From CAZGMN01 sp964645765 (lineage in GTDB: Bacteria; Acidobacteriota; Aminicenantia; Aminicenantales; Aminicenantaceae): a stretch of DNA of 64,000 nt. Under the pieces are notes generated by a model. That model searched no databases, was not told the origin of the DNA, and saw only the letters and a program-made list of their open reading frames with translations. Below are positions 21,425 to 31,156 of this stretch, piece after piece. Position numbers and translations under genes: made by a program. Numbering within the stretch: the stretch's first letter is position 1; each line of letters opens with the position of its first letter. The DNA is taken from assembly GCA_964645765.1 (NCBI GenBank), contig CAZYBE010000002.1, forward strand, positions 1 through 64,000. Reading direction: 5' to 3'.

Positions 21425-22860
21425 CTGCTCTTGCCGCTTTCTTGAATCTCGGCCTTTTTCTTGCTAGTCCGGAACCAAATATAAAAGGGTATCCCAACAA
21501 CAATCAGGACAATTCCTTTGAATGAATTCAAAGGGTCACCTTGGAGGATGAAAACTACGAAAGCTATGGCTATCAAGATATAAAGGCTTGGAATCCAGGG
21601 AAAGCCGAAAGCCTTGTAGGGCCTGGGAAGGTCGGGTTTCTTTTTTCTCAGGACAAAGATTCCGATGACTGTCATCAGGTTGAAGAGCACAGAAGCAAAG
21701 GCAGAGTAGGTCAGAAGGTCGCTGTAAGTCCCGGTCAGAGTCAGGATGCAAGCCCAGGCTCCCTGGGAAACAAGAGAGTTAATCGGGGTGCGGTACTTGG
21801 GGTGAATCGCCGTCAGACCCTTGAAGAACAGGCCGTCTTTGGCCATGGAATAATAGACACGTGCTCCGCTGAGGATCAAGCCGTTGTTACAGCCGAAGGT
21901 GGAGATTAAAATTGCAGCGGCTATGAAATAGAGCCCCACCCCGCCGAAAATGACCTGAGCTGCTGCAGCCGCGATTCGATTGTCTGGCACCAGGGCAGCC
22001 TTTGCCGCAGGGACAAGATAAAAAAATACTGCTGCGGTAAGAGTGTAAACCACGGTGGTAATGATTGTCCCCAAGCTGAGAGCCGAGGGGACAGTCTTTG
22101 GCGCATTCTTGACTTCTTCTGCGGTGAAGGTGACGGAGTTCCAGGAATCTAGGGCAAAGAGAGCTTTTGAAAGAGCTACAGCAAGAGCAGCGAAAAGCCC
22201 CATGTTCAAGGCTGCCGGGAGCGCGGGCTTGAAGAGTGGAAGGAAATTGGAAAAACTCCCCTTGCCCAGTCCAAATCCAAGAATGATTAAGAGGGCAAGA
22301 GCCAATAGCTTGAGGAAAGTAAAAATATTCTGGATAGCAGCTCCCAGCTTTATCCCGAAGCAGTTGACGATGACCAGCAGAATGATGCTGACAATCCCCA
22401 CGGCCTGGGCTGAATTGAAGGCAAAAGAATGCGACCCAAGAAAGATGCGAAACAGAACGACACTCTCTGAAAGAACCGGAATAAAGATTCCCAGATACTT
22501 GGCAAAAGCCACGGCCACGGCAGCAATAAACCCAGTCTGGATGACAAGAAAAAGAGTCCAGCCGTAAAGAAAGCCGAAGAGGGGAGAGTAGGCTTCTTTA
22601 AGAAAAACATACTGCCCTCCTGCCTTTGGCATCGAGGCGGCTAACTCGCCATAGCTTAGGGCGCCGCAAAGTGTAAAAATTCCGCCTATCACCCATAAAA
22701 GCGTGACGAAGCTCGCACTCTGGACATAGCCAGCCATGATCGAAGGGGCGATAAATATTCCCGAGCCTATCATCGAGCCGACAACAATCGAAGTCGCGCT
22801 GACAAGAGTCAGCCCTCTGATCAATTCTTCTTTGTCCTGCTGACCTTCTGCTTTCACCAT
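21421..22860 (-). CDS. APC-family amino acid permease
   Basis: A 479-residue integral membrane protein with about 12 hydrophobic segments. The APC signature appears early: LVSATSIVVGSMIGSGIFIA (about 18-37, the GSGIF substrate loop) and GALSYGELAASMPKAGGQYV (about 65-84). It resembles LAT-type exchangers and probably moves neutral amino acids by exchange or proton symport. The C-terminus is short and basic. The start is chosen at MVKAEGQQDKEELIRGL. It is alone between the Hdr operon and an orphan gene on the same strand. Confidence 0.9.
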   Translation of the reverse strand: MVKAEGQQDKEELIRGLTLVSATSIVVGSMIGSGIFIAPSIMAGYVQSASFVTLLWVIGGIFTLCGALSYGELAASMPKAGGQYVFLKEAYSPLFGFLYGWTLFLVIQTGFIAAVAVAFAKYLGIFIPVLSESVVLFRIFLGSHSFAFNSAQAVGIVSIILLVIVNCFGIKLGAAIQNIFTFLKLLALALLIILGFGLGKGSFSNFLPLFKPALPAALNMGLFAALAVALSKALFALDSWNSVTFTAEEVKNAPKTVPSALSLGTIITTVVYTLTAAVFFYLVPAAKAALVPDNRIAAAAAQVIFGGVGLYFIAAAILISTFGCNNGLILSGARVYYSMAKDGLFFKGLTAIHPKYRTPINSLVSQGAWACILTLTGTYSDLLTYSAFASVLFNLMTVIGIFVLRKKKPDLPRPYKAFGFPWIPSLYILIAIAFVVFILQGDPLNSFKGIVLIVVGIPFYIWFRTSKKKAEIQESGKSS

Positions 22861-22878
22861 GGACCTCCAGGCGAAAAT

Positions 22879-23712
22879 TCATGGAAAAGTGGGATAAAGA
22901 TAATAAGCGCGAAAATCAAGCTCTCTTCTGGCGGCTTTTTTTTCAAGAATTCGAAAAGGAGATTTATAATCAAATAACAAAGATTTGAAGACGACAAAAA
23001 CGCCGGCAGCCATGATATCGTGCAGCAAGCGCAAATCCATTCCTTTCTCAAGATGGATGACAAGCTTTGCTCCTGCAGCAAGCAAAGACTTGACTTGGTC
23101 CAAAATTAGATTCGTATTTTCTGCTTTAGCGAGGTTCTGGTCAGAAACATGAATCCAGGCTCCATTTCTTCCCAGCTCAGAGAAAGAAGGCTCTAACAAG
23201 CCGTGGTGATAATAGACCAGCCAGCTTCCCCCCTGCCGGCAGGCATAAGCCAATTCGCTGAGTTGAGAAATGTCTCTTGGCTTTTCTCTATTCGTGATGT
23301 GGAGATAGATTCCGCATCTTCCCATTTCCTGAAGCTCAGAAAAACTAAAAGAATCCTTCTCCTTACTCAGTTCTATGGGCGCATGATGAAAATAAGCGAT
23401 AAAAGCTCTGCCCCTCTTACAGGCTTTATTCACAAGCTCCAATTCAAAAAAGCCAGCCCTTGCCTCATCAGATGTATAGAAATCTGCGCCGGCTTCTCCG
23501 AGCCACTCAAGATGAAAACGGTCGAGCTTGCCTGAGTCAATCAGACGAAAGCGAAATCCTCTCTGCCGGCAAACCTTGACTGAATCGAGAATCACAGGAA
23601 AATCATACTGGTCATCCCTGAGCGTGATATCCCTGCCGGCCTTAGCAAGGGAAAGCAGCTCAAAGGCTTTTTCTGCTGAATCTTCTTTATCTTTTAAGCC
23701 TCTCGCTTCCAT
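22879..23712 (-). CDS. Orphan soluble protein, family not recognised
   Basis: A 277-residue protein without signal peptide. It contains recurring beta-alpha units with similar endings: FRLIDSGKLDRFHLEWL, GRAFIAYFHHAPIEL, GGSWLVYYHHGLLEPS, GAWIHVSDQNLAKAEN and GAKLVIHLEKGMDL, about 35-45 residues apart, suggesting a TIM-barrel-like fold. Two HH pairs (FHHAP, YHHG) sit at equivalent positions. No catalytic family is recognised. It lies 18 bp upstream of the permease on the same strand, so co-transcription is possible. Probably a real gene: long and free of overlap. Confidence 0.6.
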   Translation of the reverse strand: MEARGLKDKEDSAEKAFELLSLAKAGRDITLRDDQYDFPVILDSVKVCRQRGFRFRLIDSGKLDRFHLEWLGEAGADFYTSDEARAGFFELELVNKACKRGRAFIAYFHHAPIELSKEKDSFSFSELQEMGRCGIYLHITNREKPRDISQLSELAYACRQGGSWLVYYHHGLLEPSFSELGRNGAWIHVSDQNLAKAENTNLILDQVKSLLAAGAKLVIHLEKGMDLRLLHDIMAAGVFVVFKSLLFDYKSPFRILEKKAARRELDFRAYYLYPTFP

Positions 23713-23958
23713 ATCAATAGCCTTGTCTTTAGATCAGCCGCCCATAATTTTTAAAATCCGCACAATTATTGCCGCTCATTATATCATAATAAGTAAAAAT
23801 CCATCCTTTTATAAAATTAAGAAATTCGACATAAAAATTCTATGTGCAGGAGATCAGGCTGGGTGCTAAGAAAACCGTTTGAAGGCTGAGCGGGCATGGT
23901 TCCTCGACCTTGAAAAAAAAGCGTTTATCTTTTATCATCTTGCCTAGAACCGGCAAAG

Positions 23959-24657
23959 ATGAAAGAGTGTGTCGTTCTTTTTTCCGGCGGTATCGACTCG
24001 ACGACTGCCCTCTACTGGGCTCTTAAGCGCTACGAAAAAGTCTTCGGCTTGACTTTTGACTACGGCCAGCGCCATAAAATTGAAATCAAGATGGCGCGAA
24101 AATCTGCTCGAAAGCTCGGCATTCCTTTGAAAACTCTAGGAGTCGACCTCAGACAAATCAAGGGCTCCTCACTCACCAATACCACTCTTCCTTTACCTGA
24201 GTATGAGAGAGTGGATGAAATCCTGGCCGAAGGCTTGCCTCCAACCTATGTTCCTTTTAGAAACGGCATATTCCTTGCCCTGGCTGCGGCCTGGGCTGAA
24301 GTCAAGGGAGTGAAGGAGCTTGTTTGCGGGTTTAACATCATCGACTCTCCAAATTATCCTGACACGAGAAAGCCATTCGTCAATGCCATGGAAAGAGCCA
24401 TAAACTTGGGGACAAAAGCTTCATTCACCAAGAGAAAGCTCAAAATCATCGCTCCTTTTGTGAATATGAAGAAATCGGAAATCATAAAAAAGGGACTCTC
24501 CCTTGGTGCTGACTATTCTTACTCCATTTCCTGTTATTCCGGAAAGGAGATCCCCTGCAGGAGGTGCTCCTCCTGCATTCTGCGCCAAACCGCCTGGGAG
24601 GAGGCAGGAGAAAAAGACCATCTCATCCTCAGGCTAAAGAAAGAAGGAAAAATATGA
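23959..24657 (+). CDS. queC: 7-cyano-7-deazaguanine synthase QueC
   Basis: A 232-residue protein. The ATP-pyrophosphatase loop VLFSGGIDSTTALYWAL is at about 6-22, and the C-terminal zinc site CYSGKEIPCRRCSSC at about 193-207 has the four QueC cysteines. It converts 7-carboxy-7-deazaguanine and ammonia to preQ0 with ATP. It is the first gene of queC-queD-queE; the stop overlaps the queD start (ATGA). No preQ1 riboswitch was recognised in the 246 bp upstream. Confidence 0.96.
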   Translation: MKECVVLFSGGIDSTTALYWALKRYEKVFGLTFDYGQRHKIEIKMARKSARKLGIPLKTLGVDLRQIKGSSLTNTTLPLPEYERVDEILAEGLPPTYVPFRNGIFLALAAAWAEVKGVKELVCGFNIIDSPNYPDTRKPFVNAMERAINLGTKASFTKRKLKIIAPFVNMKKSEIIKKGLSLGADYSYSISCYSGKEIPCRRCSSCILRQTAWEEAGEKDHLILRLKKEGKI

Positions 24658-25001
24658 GCTGGACCTTAAGAGTAAAGGACAAATTTCAGGCCGCGCATTT
24701 CTTAAGAGAGTACAAGGGAAAGTGCGAAAAAATCCATGGCCATAGTTTTCAAGTTGAGGTTGAGGTTGAGGCCACGACGCTCGATAAAACAGGAATCAGC
24801 ATTGATTTCATCAAAATCAAGGAAAAGCTTTCTGAAATCCTGCCTGACCACACTCTTCTCAATGAAGTCTATGACTTCAGTCCCTCAGCCGAAAACTTGG
24901 CCCGTCATTTCTTCACCGAGTTGAAAAAGCACTTCCCGGTGAAAAGAGTGACGGTCTGGGAATCAGAGGATGCCTCAGCCACGTATTCTGAGAATAGCTG
25001 A
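24654..25001 (+). CDS. queD: 6-carboxytetrahydropterin synthase QueD
   Basis: A 115-residue protein of the PTPS/QueD fold: DKFQAAHFLREYKGKCEKIH at about 9-28 and the following HGH supply the zinc histidines and active-site cysteine, and TVWESEDASATY near the end has the conserved glutamate. It makes 6-carboxy-tetrahydropterin from dihydroneopterin triphosphate. The start ATG 24654 overlaps the queC stop, and the 3' end overlaps queE by 32 bp. A longer upstream frame lies inside queC and is rejected. Confidence 0.95.
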   Translation: MSWTLRVKDKFQAAHFLREYKGKCEKIHGHSFQVEVEVEATTLDKTGISIDFIKIKEKLSEILPDHTLLNEVYDFSPSAENLARHFFTELKKHFPVKRVTVWESEDASATYSENS

Positions 25002-25599
25002 GATATTTCCCTCCGTCCAGGGTGAAGGGCTCAGACAGGGCGAAGCCACCCTCTTCATTCGACTTTCTGGCTGCAACCTTTGCTGCTCCTTCTGCGACAC
25101 AAAATATGCCTGGAAGAAGGGGCGGGGATATACGTTGGAGAAAGTCATGGAGAAGATAAAAGAATTAAGGCGCCGCTTCCCAGCCCGCTGGGTCTGCCTC
25201 ACAGGAGGGGAGCCGCTTCTTCAGGATATTGGCTCTCTGGTCAGGCGCCTGAAAAAAGAAGGCTTCAAGGTTCAGGTTGAAACCAATTCGACTCTCTACC
25301 GCAACCTGCCTGTCGACTGGTATTCCATCTCGCCGAAGCCTGAAAATTATTTCTTTCAGCCCCAATACAGGAAAAAGGCAAAAGAGGTCAAGCTGGTGGT
25401 GACAAGGAATTTGAGCCTCAAGCTCATCAAGAAACTGAGAAAAAAATTTCCAGAGACAACACCCATCCTTCTCCAGCCGCAATCCAACAGGAAATGGAGC
25501 GTGAAGCTTGGGGTGAAATTGCTAAACCAGGCTCAAAAAGCCGACTTAAATAATGTCAGGATTTCCCTTCAGCTTCATAAGGTCTATGGGTTGCGCTAG
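24970..25599 (+). CDS. queE: 7-carboxy-7-deazaguanine synthase QueE
   Basis: A 209-residue radical SAM enzyme: IFPSVQGEGLRQGEATLFIR at about 12-31, the cluster motif SGCNLCCSFCDTKYAW (CX3CX2C) at about 33-48 and LTGGEPLLQ near 77. It rearranges carboxytetrahydropterin to 7-carboxy-7-deazaguanine. It is the last gene of the que operon, with the start inside queD. A radical SAM core of this small size is normal for QueE. The 270 bp downstream hold no gene. Confidence 0.95.
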   Translation: MPQPRILRIAEIFPSVQGEGLRQGEATLFIRLSGCNLCCSFCDTKYAWKKGRGYTLEKVMEKIKELRRRFPARWVCLTGGEPLLQDIGSLVRRLKKEGFKVQVETNSTLYRNLPVDWYSISPKPENYFFQPQYRKKAKEVKLVVTRNLSLKLIKKLRKKFPETTPILLQPQSNRKWSVKLGVKLLNQAQKADLNNVRISLQLHKVYGLR

Positions 25600-25869
25600 G
25601 TTGTTGTTCAGCCCGGAGGAGACGACTTTCCTGGTTTCTTCTTTTAAAAAGGCTCTTTAGCCATGCTCATCATCTTGGCTCACCTTTAGAGAGGAGGAAA
25701 ATTAATAAAAATCACCTCAGAATTCATCACCAGAGGCGATTGATGTCTTTTCCTCTTTCTGCAAGAATTCTCGTTGCGTCGAGAATAAGGGTTTTCCGTT
25801 GGGTTCAAAGGCGGTTGAATGACTCCGATGCCTCAGAAAAGCTGAATTCAAGTTAAAGAAAAAAATTCG

Positions 25870-27819
25870 ATGAAAGAGAAATTCGCCATTCCCTGGCCTG
25901 TCATCGCTTCCGCCCTTTTTGTCTTTATCTTCACCAATTTGTTCTCCTATTTCGTCTTTGGCCATATTCCCCGAGTCCACGATGAAATCGATTATACTTT
26001 CCAGGCGAAGATATTCAAATCAGGGAGATTGTTTGTCCCTTCACCCTGCGCCAAGGAATCCTTCGACTTCCCTCACATGATCAATAACGGCAGATGGTAC
26101 AGCCAGTACACTCCCGGCTATCCCCTTCTCCTGCTCCTGGGCTTGCTCATCCAAGCTCCGTGGATTATAAATCCTCTCTTAGGTTCCCTTTCGATTTTCG
26201 TCTTCTACTTCATCGGCAAAGAAATCTATGATAAAAATACCGGGATCTTAGCCTCTATTTTAGGGGCCGCCTCTATCTGGCTCTTGCTCATGTCCTCGAC
26301 GATGATGTCCCACACCAGCGGCCTGTTTTTCACCTCCTTATTTATCCTCTTTCTCTTCCGTTCGATCAAAAGCCCATCCCTTGCCAACGGATTATTCGCC
26401 GGGATTGGGTTGGGAGTGGCTTTTCTCATCCGTCCTTATAATGCGGTCTTAATCTCGATTCCATTTTTAATTGTCTTCGCGCTGAAATTTCTTAACAATT
26501 TCGGCAAAAGATTCAAGAATGCGCTAATTTTTTTCCTGATAACCGCTTTCTTCATTTCTGTTTTACTGATTTACAATCAAATAACAAACGGGCACCCTCT
26601 GCGCATGGGTTATATTGTCGCTCACGGTGAAGGTCAGGGCATCGGCTTTGGCCGAACAGGTTATACTGGCATTCCCCATACTCCTTTTCTTGGTTCGGCT
26701 CAAATAGGAAAAAGCTTGGTGTCATTAAATGAATATTTATTCGGCTGGCCAATCTCTTCTTTTCTGGCCCTGTTGCCGCTGTTCTGGATAAACAGAATAA
26801 ACAAGGAAAAAAGAAAAAAAGACTTGCTGCTCGTAGCAGGACTTTTCTCTTTGTTGGTCGGGATGTATTTCTATTGGGGAATCCAAGTCTTTATCGGGGC
26901 TAGGATGTTCTTTGAAGTAATCCCGATATTTATTTTGCTTAGCGCGCACAGCATCAGCGAGATACCACGGCTGCTCTCAACCAAATTCAAAAAGCTTAAT
27001 CAGATCAAGATGAAAAAAGTGACAGCTGGAGTTTTAATAATCTTTATAGCTTTTGCCTTCTTTATCCGCTTTCCTCACTGGATTTGGCCTGCCGATATCG
27101 ATTGGTTTTATTCCAGATTTGACAATAACTTTGCCGGAGTAACGCCTAACATACACAACGTTTTAAACGCGCTTCACGTTAAAGATGCACTGGTCATCAT
27201 GAAGTTTCTCTATCATCCCCTTGAATATCTTCCCACGGGCTGGTGGAGCCCGGGGTTTCTCTATAACGATCCCTTTCTTAAGGAAAATATTATCTATGCC
27301 AATGATAAAGACGAGAGTTATCTCAGACTTTTACAATGCTTTCCTGAAAGAAAAATCTATCTTTACTTGGGAACACTGGAGAAGGGGATGCTTATCCCCT
27401 TGAGAAGAGATGGGAACAAGATTGTCTATGAAGAACCGATTTCTTCAGACAAGCAAGGGAAAAAATATATAGAATTGCTGAATGACCCAAAGGAATTCTT
27501 CAAAATTTATTCTCATGATTTTGGCAACTTCCTTGATAATCTTTACACACAAAATCATTTTTATGAAATCGATGTTGCAAGGCTCATCGAATTGGGCTCG
27601 ATTCTGAAAAATAGCAAAAACTATGAAGAAGCAACCTTTTGCTTTGAGGCGGCTCTTCAAGTTGAGAAACAACCGGAAATTCGTTATCGGATTCTAAACC
27701 TCTTATGCGCCTGTTATCTGAAAACAGAAAAAAAAGATGAAGCAAAAAGTATCATAGAAAAGTTGGTTGAACGTAATGACACAAAACTATATCGGGTTTT
27801 TCCTGAAAAGGGCTTTTGA
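25870..27819 (+). CDS. GT39-like membrane glycosyltransferase with C-terminal TPR-like tail
   Basis: A 649-residue protein. About 11 hydrophobic segments fill residues 8-410, with HIPRVHDEIDYTFQAKIF near 32-49 carrying the acidic pair in the first outer loop expected of GT-C (ArnT/PMT-like) enzymes, and TPGYPLLLLLG near 84. Residues 415-649 are soluble and end in helical repeats (NYEEATFCFEAALQVEKQ). It probably transfers a sugar from a lipid-phosphate carrier at the outer face of the membrane. It opens an envelope-glycan cluster on the plus strand; the next gene starts 28 bp on. Confidence 0.75.
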   Translation: MKEKFAIPWPVIASALFVFIFTNLFSYFVFGHIPRVHDEIDYTFQAKIFKSGRLFVPSPCAKESFDFPHMINNGRWYSQYTPGYPLLLLLGLLIQAPWIINPLLGSLSIFVFYFIGKEIYDKNTGILASILGAASIWLLLMSSTMMSHTSGLFFTSLFILFLFRSIKSPSLANGLFAGIGLGVAFLIRPYNAVLISIPFLIVFALKFLNNFGKRFKNALIFFLITAFFISVLLIYNQITNGHPLRMGYIVAHGEGQGIGFGRTGYTGIPHTPFLGSAQIGKSLVSLNEYLFGWPISSFLALLPLFWINRINKEKRKKDLLLVAGLFSLLVGMYFYWGIQVFIGARMFFEVIPIFILLSAHSISEIPRLLSTKFKKLNQIKMKKVTAGVLIIFIAFAFFIRFPHWIWPADIDWFYSRFDNNFAGVTPNIHNVLNALHVKDALVIMKFLYHPLEYLPTGWWSPGFLYNDPFLKENIIYANDKDESYLRLLQCFPERKIYLYLGTLEKGMLIPLRRDGNKIVYEEPISSDKQGKKYIELLNDPKEFFKIYSHDFGNFLDNLYTQNHFYEIDVARLIELGSILKNSKNYEEATFCFEAALQVEKQPEIRYRILNLLCACYLKTEKKDEAKSIIEKLVERNDTKLYRVFPEKGF

Positions 27820-27846
27820 TCCAAAAAAAAGGAGAGGATGTAGGAA

Positions 27847-29213
27847 ATGAAGGTCGTTATATTCGGAGCTGGGCCGGCAGGACTAACTGCGGCCTATGAA
27901 GCCTGCAAGTATGAATTAAACCCGCTCGTTTATGAAAAAGACAAAGAGGTGGGAGGAATCTCCAAAACAGTCAAATACAAAGATTATTTATTTGATATAG
28001 GGGGACATCGATTTTTCACGAAATACAATGAAGTGAAAAAAATCTGGAATGAGATCTTGGGAGATTGCTTTATTACTAGGCCCAGATTATCCAGAATCTA
28101 CTACAATAGCAGATTTTTTTATTACCCTTTAAAACCCCTCAACGCTTTGATGAACTTGGGCTTGGCCAATTCTTTTCTGGTCGTTATGAGCTATTTTTAC
28201 TCCCAGCTCAACCCATGCCGGGATGTCACCAACTTCGAGCAGTGGGTTTCGAACAAATTTGGAAAAAGACTGTTCACCATCTTTTTTAAAACCTACACCG
28301 AGAAGGTCTGGGGAATATCCTGTCAGGAGATTCAGGCAGACTGGGCTGCCCAGAGAATCAAGAGCTTATCCTTGGGAAGGGCCATATTGAATTCACTCGG
28401 ATTCTTAGGGAAGGACCGGGTCACCACCCTCATCGATGAATTTCAATACCCGAGAAAAGGACCTGGCCAGATGTGGAATAAGGCCAAGGAGCTGGTTGAA
28501 AAGAAGGGGGGAAAAGTCAATCTCAAATCTCAAGTAATTCAATTAAATCGAAAGAGAAACAAAATCATATCTGCCCTGGTCAGAACCAACGGAAATTTAC
28601 AGGAAATTAGGGGAAACCATTTTCTCTCGACCCTTCCCTTACGGGAGTTGATTCTTGCCATCAAGCCCCCAGCGCCGAACGAGGTCCTCGATGCTGCTCA
28701 AAAGCTCAGATACAGGGATTTCTTCACGGTAAGCCTGATCATCGACAAGCCTTCCATCTTCCCCGACAACTGGATATACATTCATTCGCCAGAAGTCAGA
28801 GTCGGACGGATACAGAATTTCAAAAACTGGAGCCCGGAAATGGTTCCAGACCCTCAGACAACATCCCTTGGACTGGAATATTTCTGCTTTGAGACAGATG
28901 AGATATGGAGAAGAGACGACAGCGAGCTCATCAAACTCGGAACAGAAGAAGTCGGCAAACTCAAATTTGCAGCCAGAGAGGAAATTATTGACGGCATGGT
29001 CATAAGGTCGCCCAAAACTTATCCCATTTATGATGAGAGGTACAAGGAGAGGATTGAAACGATAAAAAATTACTTGTCTGAAATTGAAAATCTGCAAACC
29101 ATGGGCCGCAATGGTCTCCACCGCTATAACAATCAGGACCACTCCATGTTGAGTGCTATTATGGCCGTGGGCAACATCTTAGGCGAAAAGCACTCAGTCT
29201 GGGACATCAATAT
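27847..29213 (+). CDS. UDP-galactopyranose mutase-like FAD oxidoreductase (3' end in gap)
   Basis: At least 455 residues before the N gap. The Rossmann motif VVIFGAGPAGLTAAYEA is at the N-terminus, followed by EKDKEVGGISKTVKYKDYLF and IGGHRFFTKYNEV (about 32-67), and near the end GRNGLHRYNNQDHSM. This is the NAD(P)-binding Rossmann/UGM-like family that handles sugar nucleotides or lipid-linked sugars. GGAGAGGATG precedes the start. The frame is intact up to 29213; the stop is hidden in the gap. Sugar-cluster context fits. Confidence 0.82.
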
Positions 29214-29313
29214 NNNNNNNNNNNNNNNNNNNNNNNNNNNNNNNNNNNNNNNNNNNNNNNNNNNNNNNNNNNNNNNNNNNNNNNNNNNNNNNNNNNNNNN
29301 NNNNNNNNNNNNN
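29214..29313. other. Assembly gap (100 N)
   Basis: Exactly 100 N, the usual filler for a scaffold gap of unknown size. It hides the 3' end of the UGM-like gene and whatever precedes gtrA. Confidence 0.99.
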
Positions 29314-29320
29314 GAATAAA

Positions 29321-29773
29321 ATGAACTCAAGGCGCAATGGGATGATAAAAGCAATAAACAGCCGAATAGGCTCCCTTCTTTTCGCCAAGAGCGATAAAAC
29401 ATCTATCCAGTTCCTCAGGTACATCTTTGTCGGCGGAATTGCCTATGCCGTTGATTTTGGCTCCCTCTTTTTCCTGACAGAAGTTATCAAAATCCATTAT
29501 TTAATCTCAGCTGCTATCGCCTTTATCTTGGGACTTTTGACAAATTACACTCTGAGCATTTTCTGGGTTTTTGCGAGAAGGGCTCTGACAAACAGGCAGA
29601 TGGAATTCTTGATATTCGCGATTATCGGTCTGGTAGGGCTCGGACTCAACGAAGGAATCATCTGGTTTTTTACAGATTTGGTTCACTTTCATTATTTGAT
29701 ATCCAAGGTCTTTTCTGCGATTGCCGTTTTCTTCTGGAATTTCTTTGGCAGGAAAAAAATTCTTTTCAGTTAA
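29321..29773 (+). CDS. GtrA family membrane protein
   Basis: A 150-residue protein with four transmembrane segments. The GtrA pattern is clear: FLRYIFVGGIAYAVDFGSLF (about 29-48), FILGLLTNYTLSIFWVF (about 68-84) and the basic C-terminal FFGRKKILF. GtrA proteins are thought to flip polyprenyl-phosphate-linked sugars for envelope glycan or O-antigen glucosylation. The ATG used is 8 bp after the gap; an inner ATG (MIKAINSR) is possible. The downstream GT-C gene starts 11 bp later. Confidence 0.9.
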   Translation: MNSRRNGMIKAINSRIGSLLFAKSDKTSIQFLRYIFVGGIAYAVDFGSLFFLTEVIKIHYLISAAIAFILGLLTNYTLSIFWVFARRALTNRQMEFLIFAIIGLVGLGLNEGIIWFFTDLVHFHYLISKVFSAIAVFFWNFFGRKKILFS

Positions 29774-29783
29774 TAATTGACTC

Positions 29784-31130
29784 ATGAAACCTTTAAAGAA
29801 ATATCGAATTTGGTTGCTGCGACTCCTGACTGCCGCCTTTGTTCTCTTGATGCTCTTATCCTTAAAATTTAGATTCTTGGATATCTTCGTTGCCGGTTCC
29901 TGGCATGGACGAATAGGTAATGATTTCTTTTCTGTTCCTAGGTCTTTTTTAAACCTGCTGGAACACAAAAGTATGTTCAGCAATACAGGATTTTCAAGTT
30001 ACGGTCCCTATGGAGGAATGTATACTTACCATCCGGTTTTATCCATTTTTGTTGGCTTTTGGTTTGCTCTATTGAATCCATGGGTAAGCTATGGGCTCTT
30101 TGTTTTCATTTCAATTGCCATTCTCGTCTATTGTGCTTTTCTTATTTCAAAGCAAACAGACGAAAATCTGATCAAACAATTTGCCTATTTTGCAATTCTT
30201 TGCACTTTCCCCACCTATTTATTGCTCTGGAACGCTCAGATGCATGTCTTCACTGTTTTATCCGTAACACTGATTATGGTCAGCTTGATAGAGGTTTTAT
30301 CTAATAAAAACAATGAAAAAATTTACAGAGAAAGGGTCAATATGAAATTACTGTTTGGCCTACTATTTTCACTTTTTACTAAACCAATTGTGATACTTTT
30401 CTTTCCCGCCTTGGCCTTTACCAAAGAAACAAGAAGGACACTTATTGTTTGTCTTCTTATTTACGCTTCAGTCACAGCGATTTTCCTTTTTGTGCCCTTT
30501 TTCAATCCAGAATCAGACAACATCATGCATTGGAAGTTCTTCATACATCATTCTAACGTTGGTTATACAGGTAACCCTGAATCCTTCAATGCTTTCACCG
30601 CTCCTGACGATCTCGAGTTTTTCTCTTTGCCTACGTTCATTGATAATTTGCTCGACAGAAGACTCAACTCTGCTATCTATAAGATTCCTGTTATTCTAAT
30701 GTTTGTTCCGTCGTTTCTGATTTTATTTATCAAACAAAGAAATGACAGAATTATGATTCTGCTGTTTGCGATTATTTTAGCCATCTACTCTTTTTATCTG
30801 AGTTACGACCGGATATGGGAATACTTTTACACAACTCTTCTGCCAACAATACCAATAATGGCCATACTCTATAAAAATTTGTTTTCTGCAAACTATAAAA
30901 GGCTATTAAGATACCTACTCATCCTGTCGACTTCTTTTTATCTTCCTGCGCTCTTCTTCCTATACAGGGATAATGTCTCAAATTATCTTGTTTTGGGTCG
31001 TATAATGAGAGTGGTCCCCGTTTCTCTGATATTTGTTATACTACTTTTTTTAATCCTATCTATGCTTGTGACAGTATTGGTCAAAAAAGAACAGATAATC
31101 AGCAAAGAAGCAAATATAAATTTTACTTGA
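29784..31130 (+). CDS. GT87/DUF2029-like membrane glycosyltransferase
   Basis: A 448-residue protein with about 11 hydrophobic segments, first at about 11-30 (LLRLLTAAFVLLMLLSLKF). RIGNDFFSVPRSFLNLLEH near 43-61 and TYHPVLSIFVGFWFALLNPW near 79-98 follow the GT-C plan in which an acidic residue lies in the first periplasmic loop. It probably uses a polyprenyl-phosphate sugar donor, consistent with gtrA just upstream and the UbiA-type gene downstream. Exact family and sugar are unknown. Confidence 0.7.
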   Translation: MKPLKKYRIWLLRLLTAAFVLLMLLSLKFRFLDIFVAGSWHGRIGNDFFSVPRSFLNLLEHKSMFSNTGFSSYGPYGGMYTYHPVLSIFVGFWFALLNPWVSYGLFVFISIAILVYCAFLISKQTDENLIKQFAYFAILCTFPTYLLLWNAQMHVFTVLSVTLIMVSLIEVLSNKNNEKIYRERVNMKLLFGLLFSLFTKPIVILFFPALAFTKETRRTLIVCLLIYASVTAIFLFVPFFNPESDNIMHWKFFIHHSNVGYTGNPESFNAFTAPDDLEFFSLPTFIDNLLDRRLNSAIYKIPVILMFVPSFLILFIKQRNDRIMILLFAIILAIYSFYLSYDRIWEYFYTTLLPTIPIMAILYKNLFSANYKRLLRYLLILSTSFYLPALFFLYRDNVSNYLVLGRIMRVVPVSLIFVILLFLILSMLVTVLVKKEQIISKEANINFT

Positions 31131-31156
31131 AAGATTGAATGAGCTTCTCTCTTTCT

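Noticed and set aside
23713..23958. preQ1 riboswitch upstream of queC
   Set aside because: No aptamer pseudoknot consensus or A-rich tail was found in the leader.
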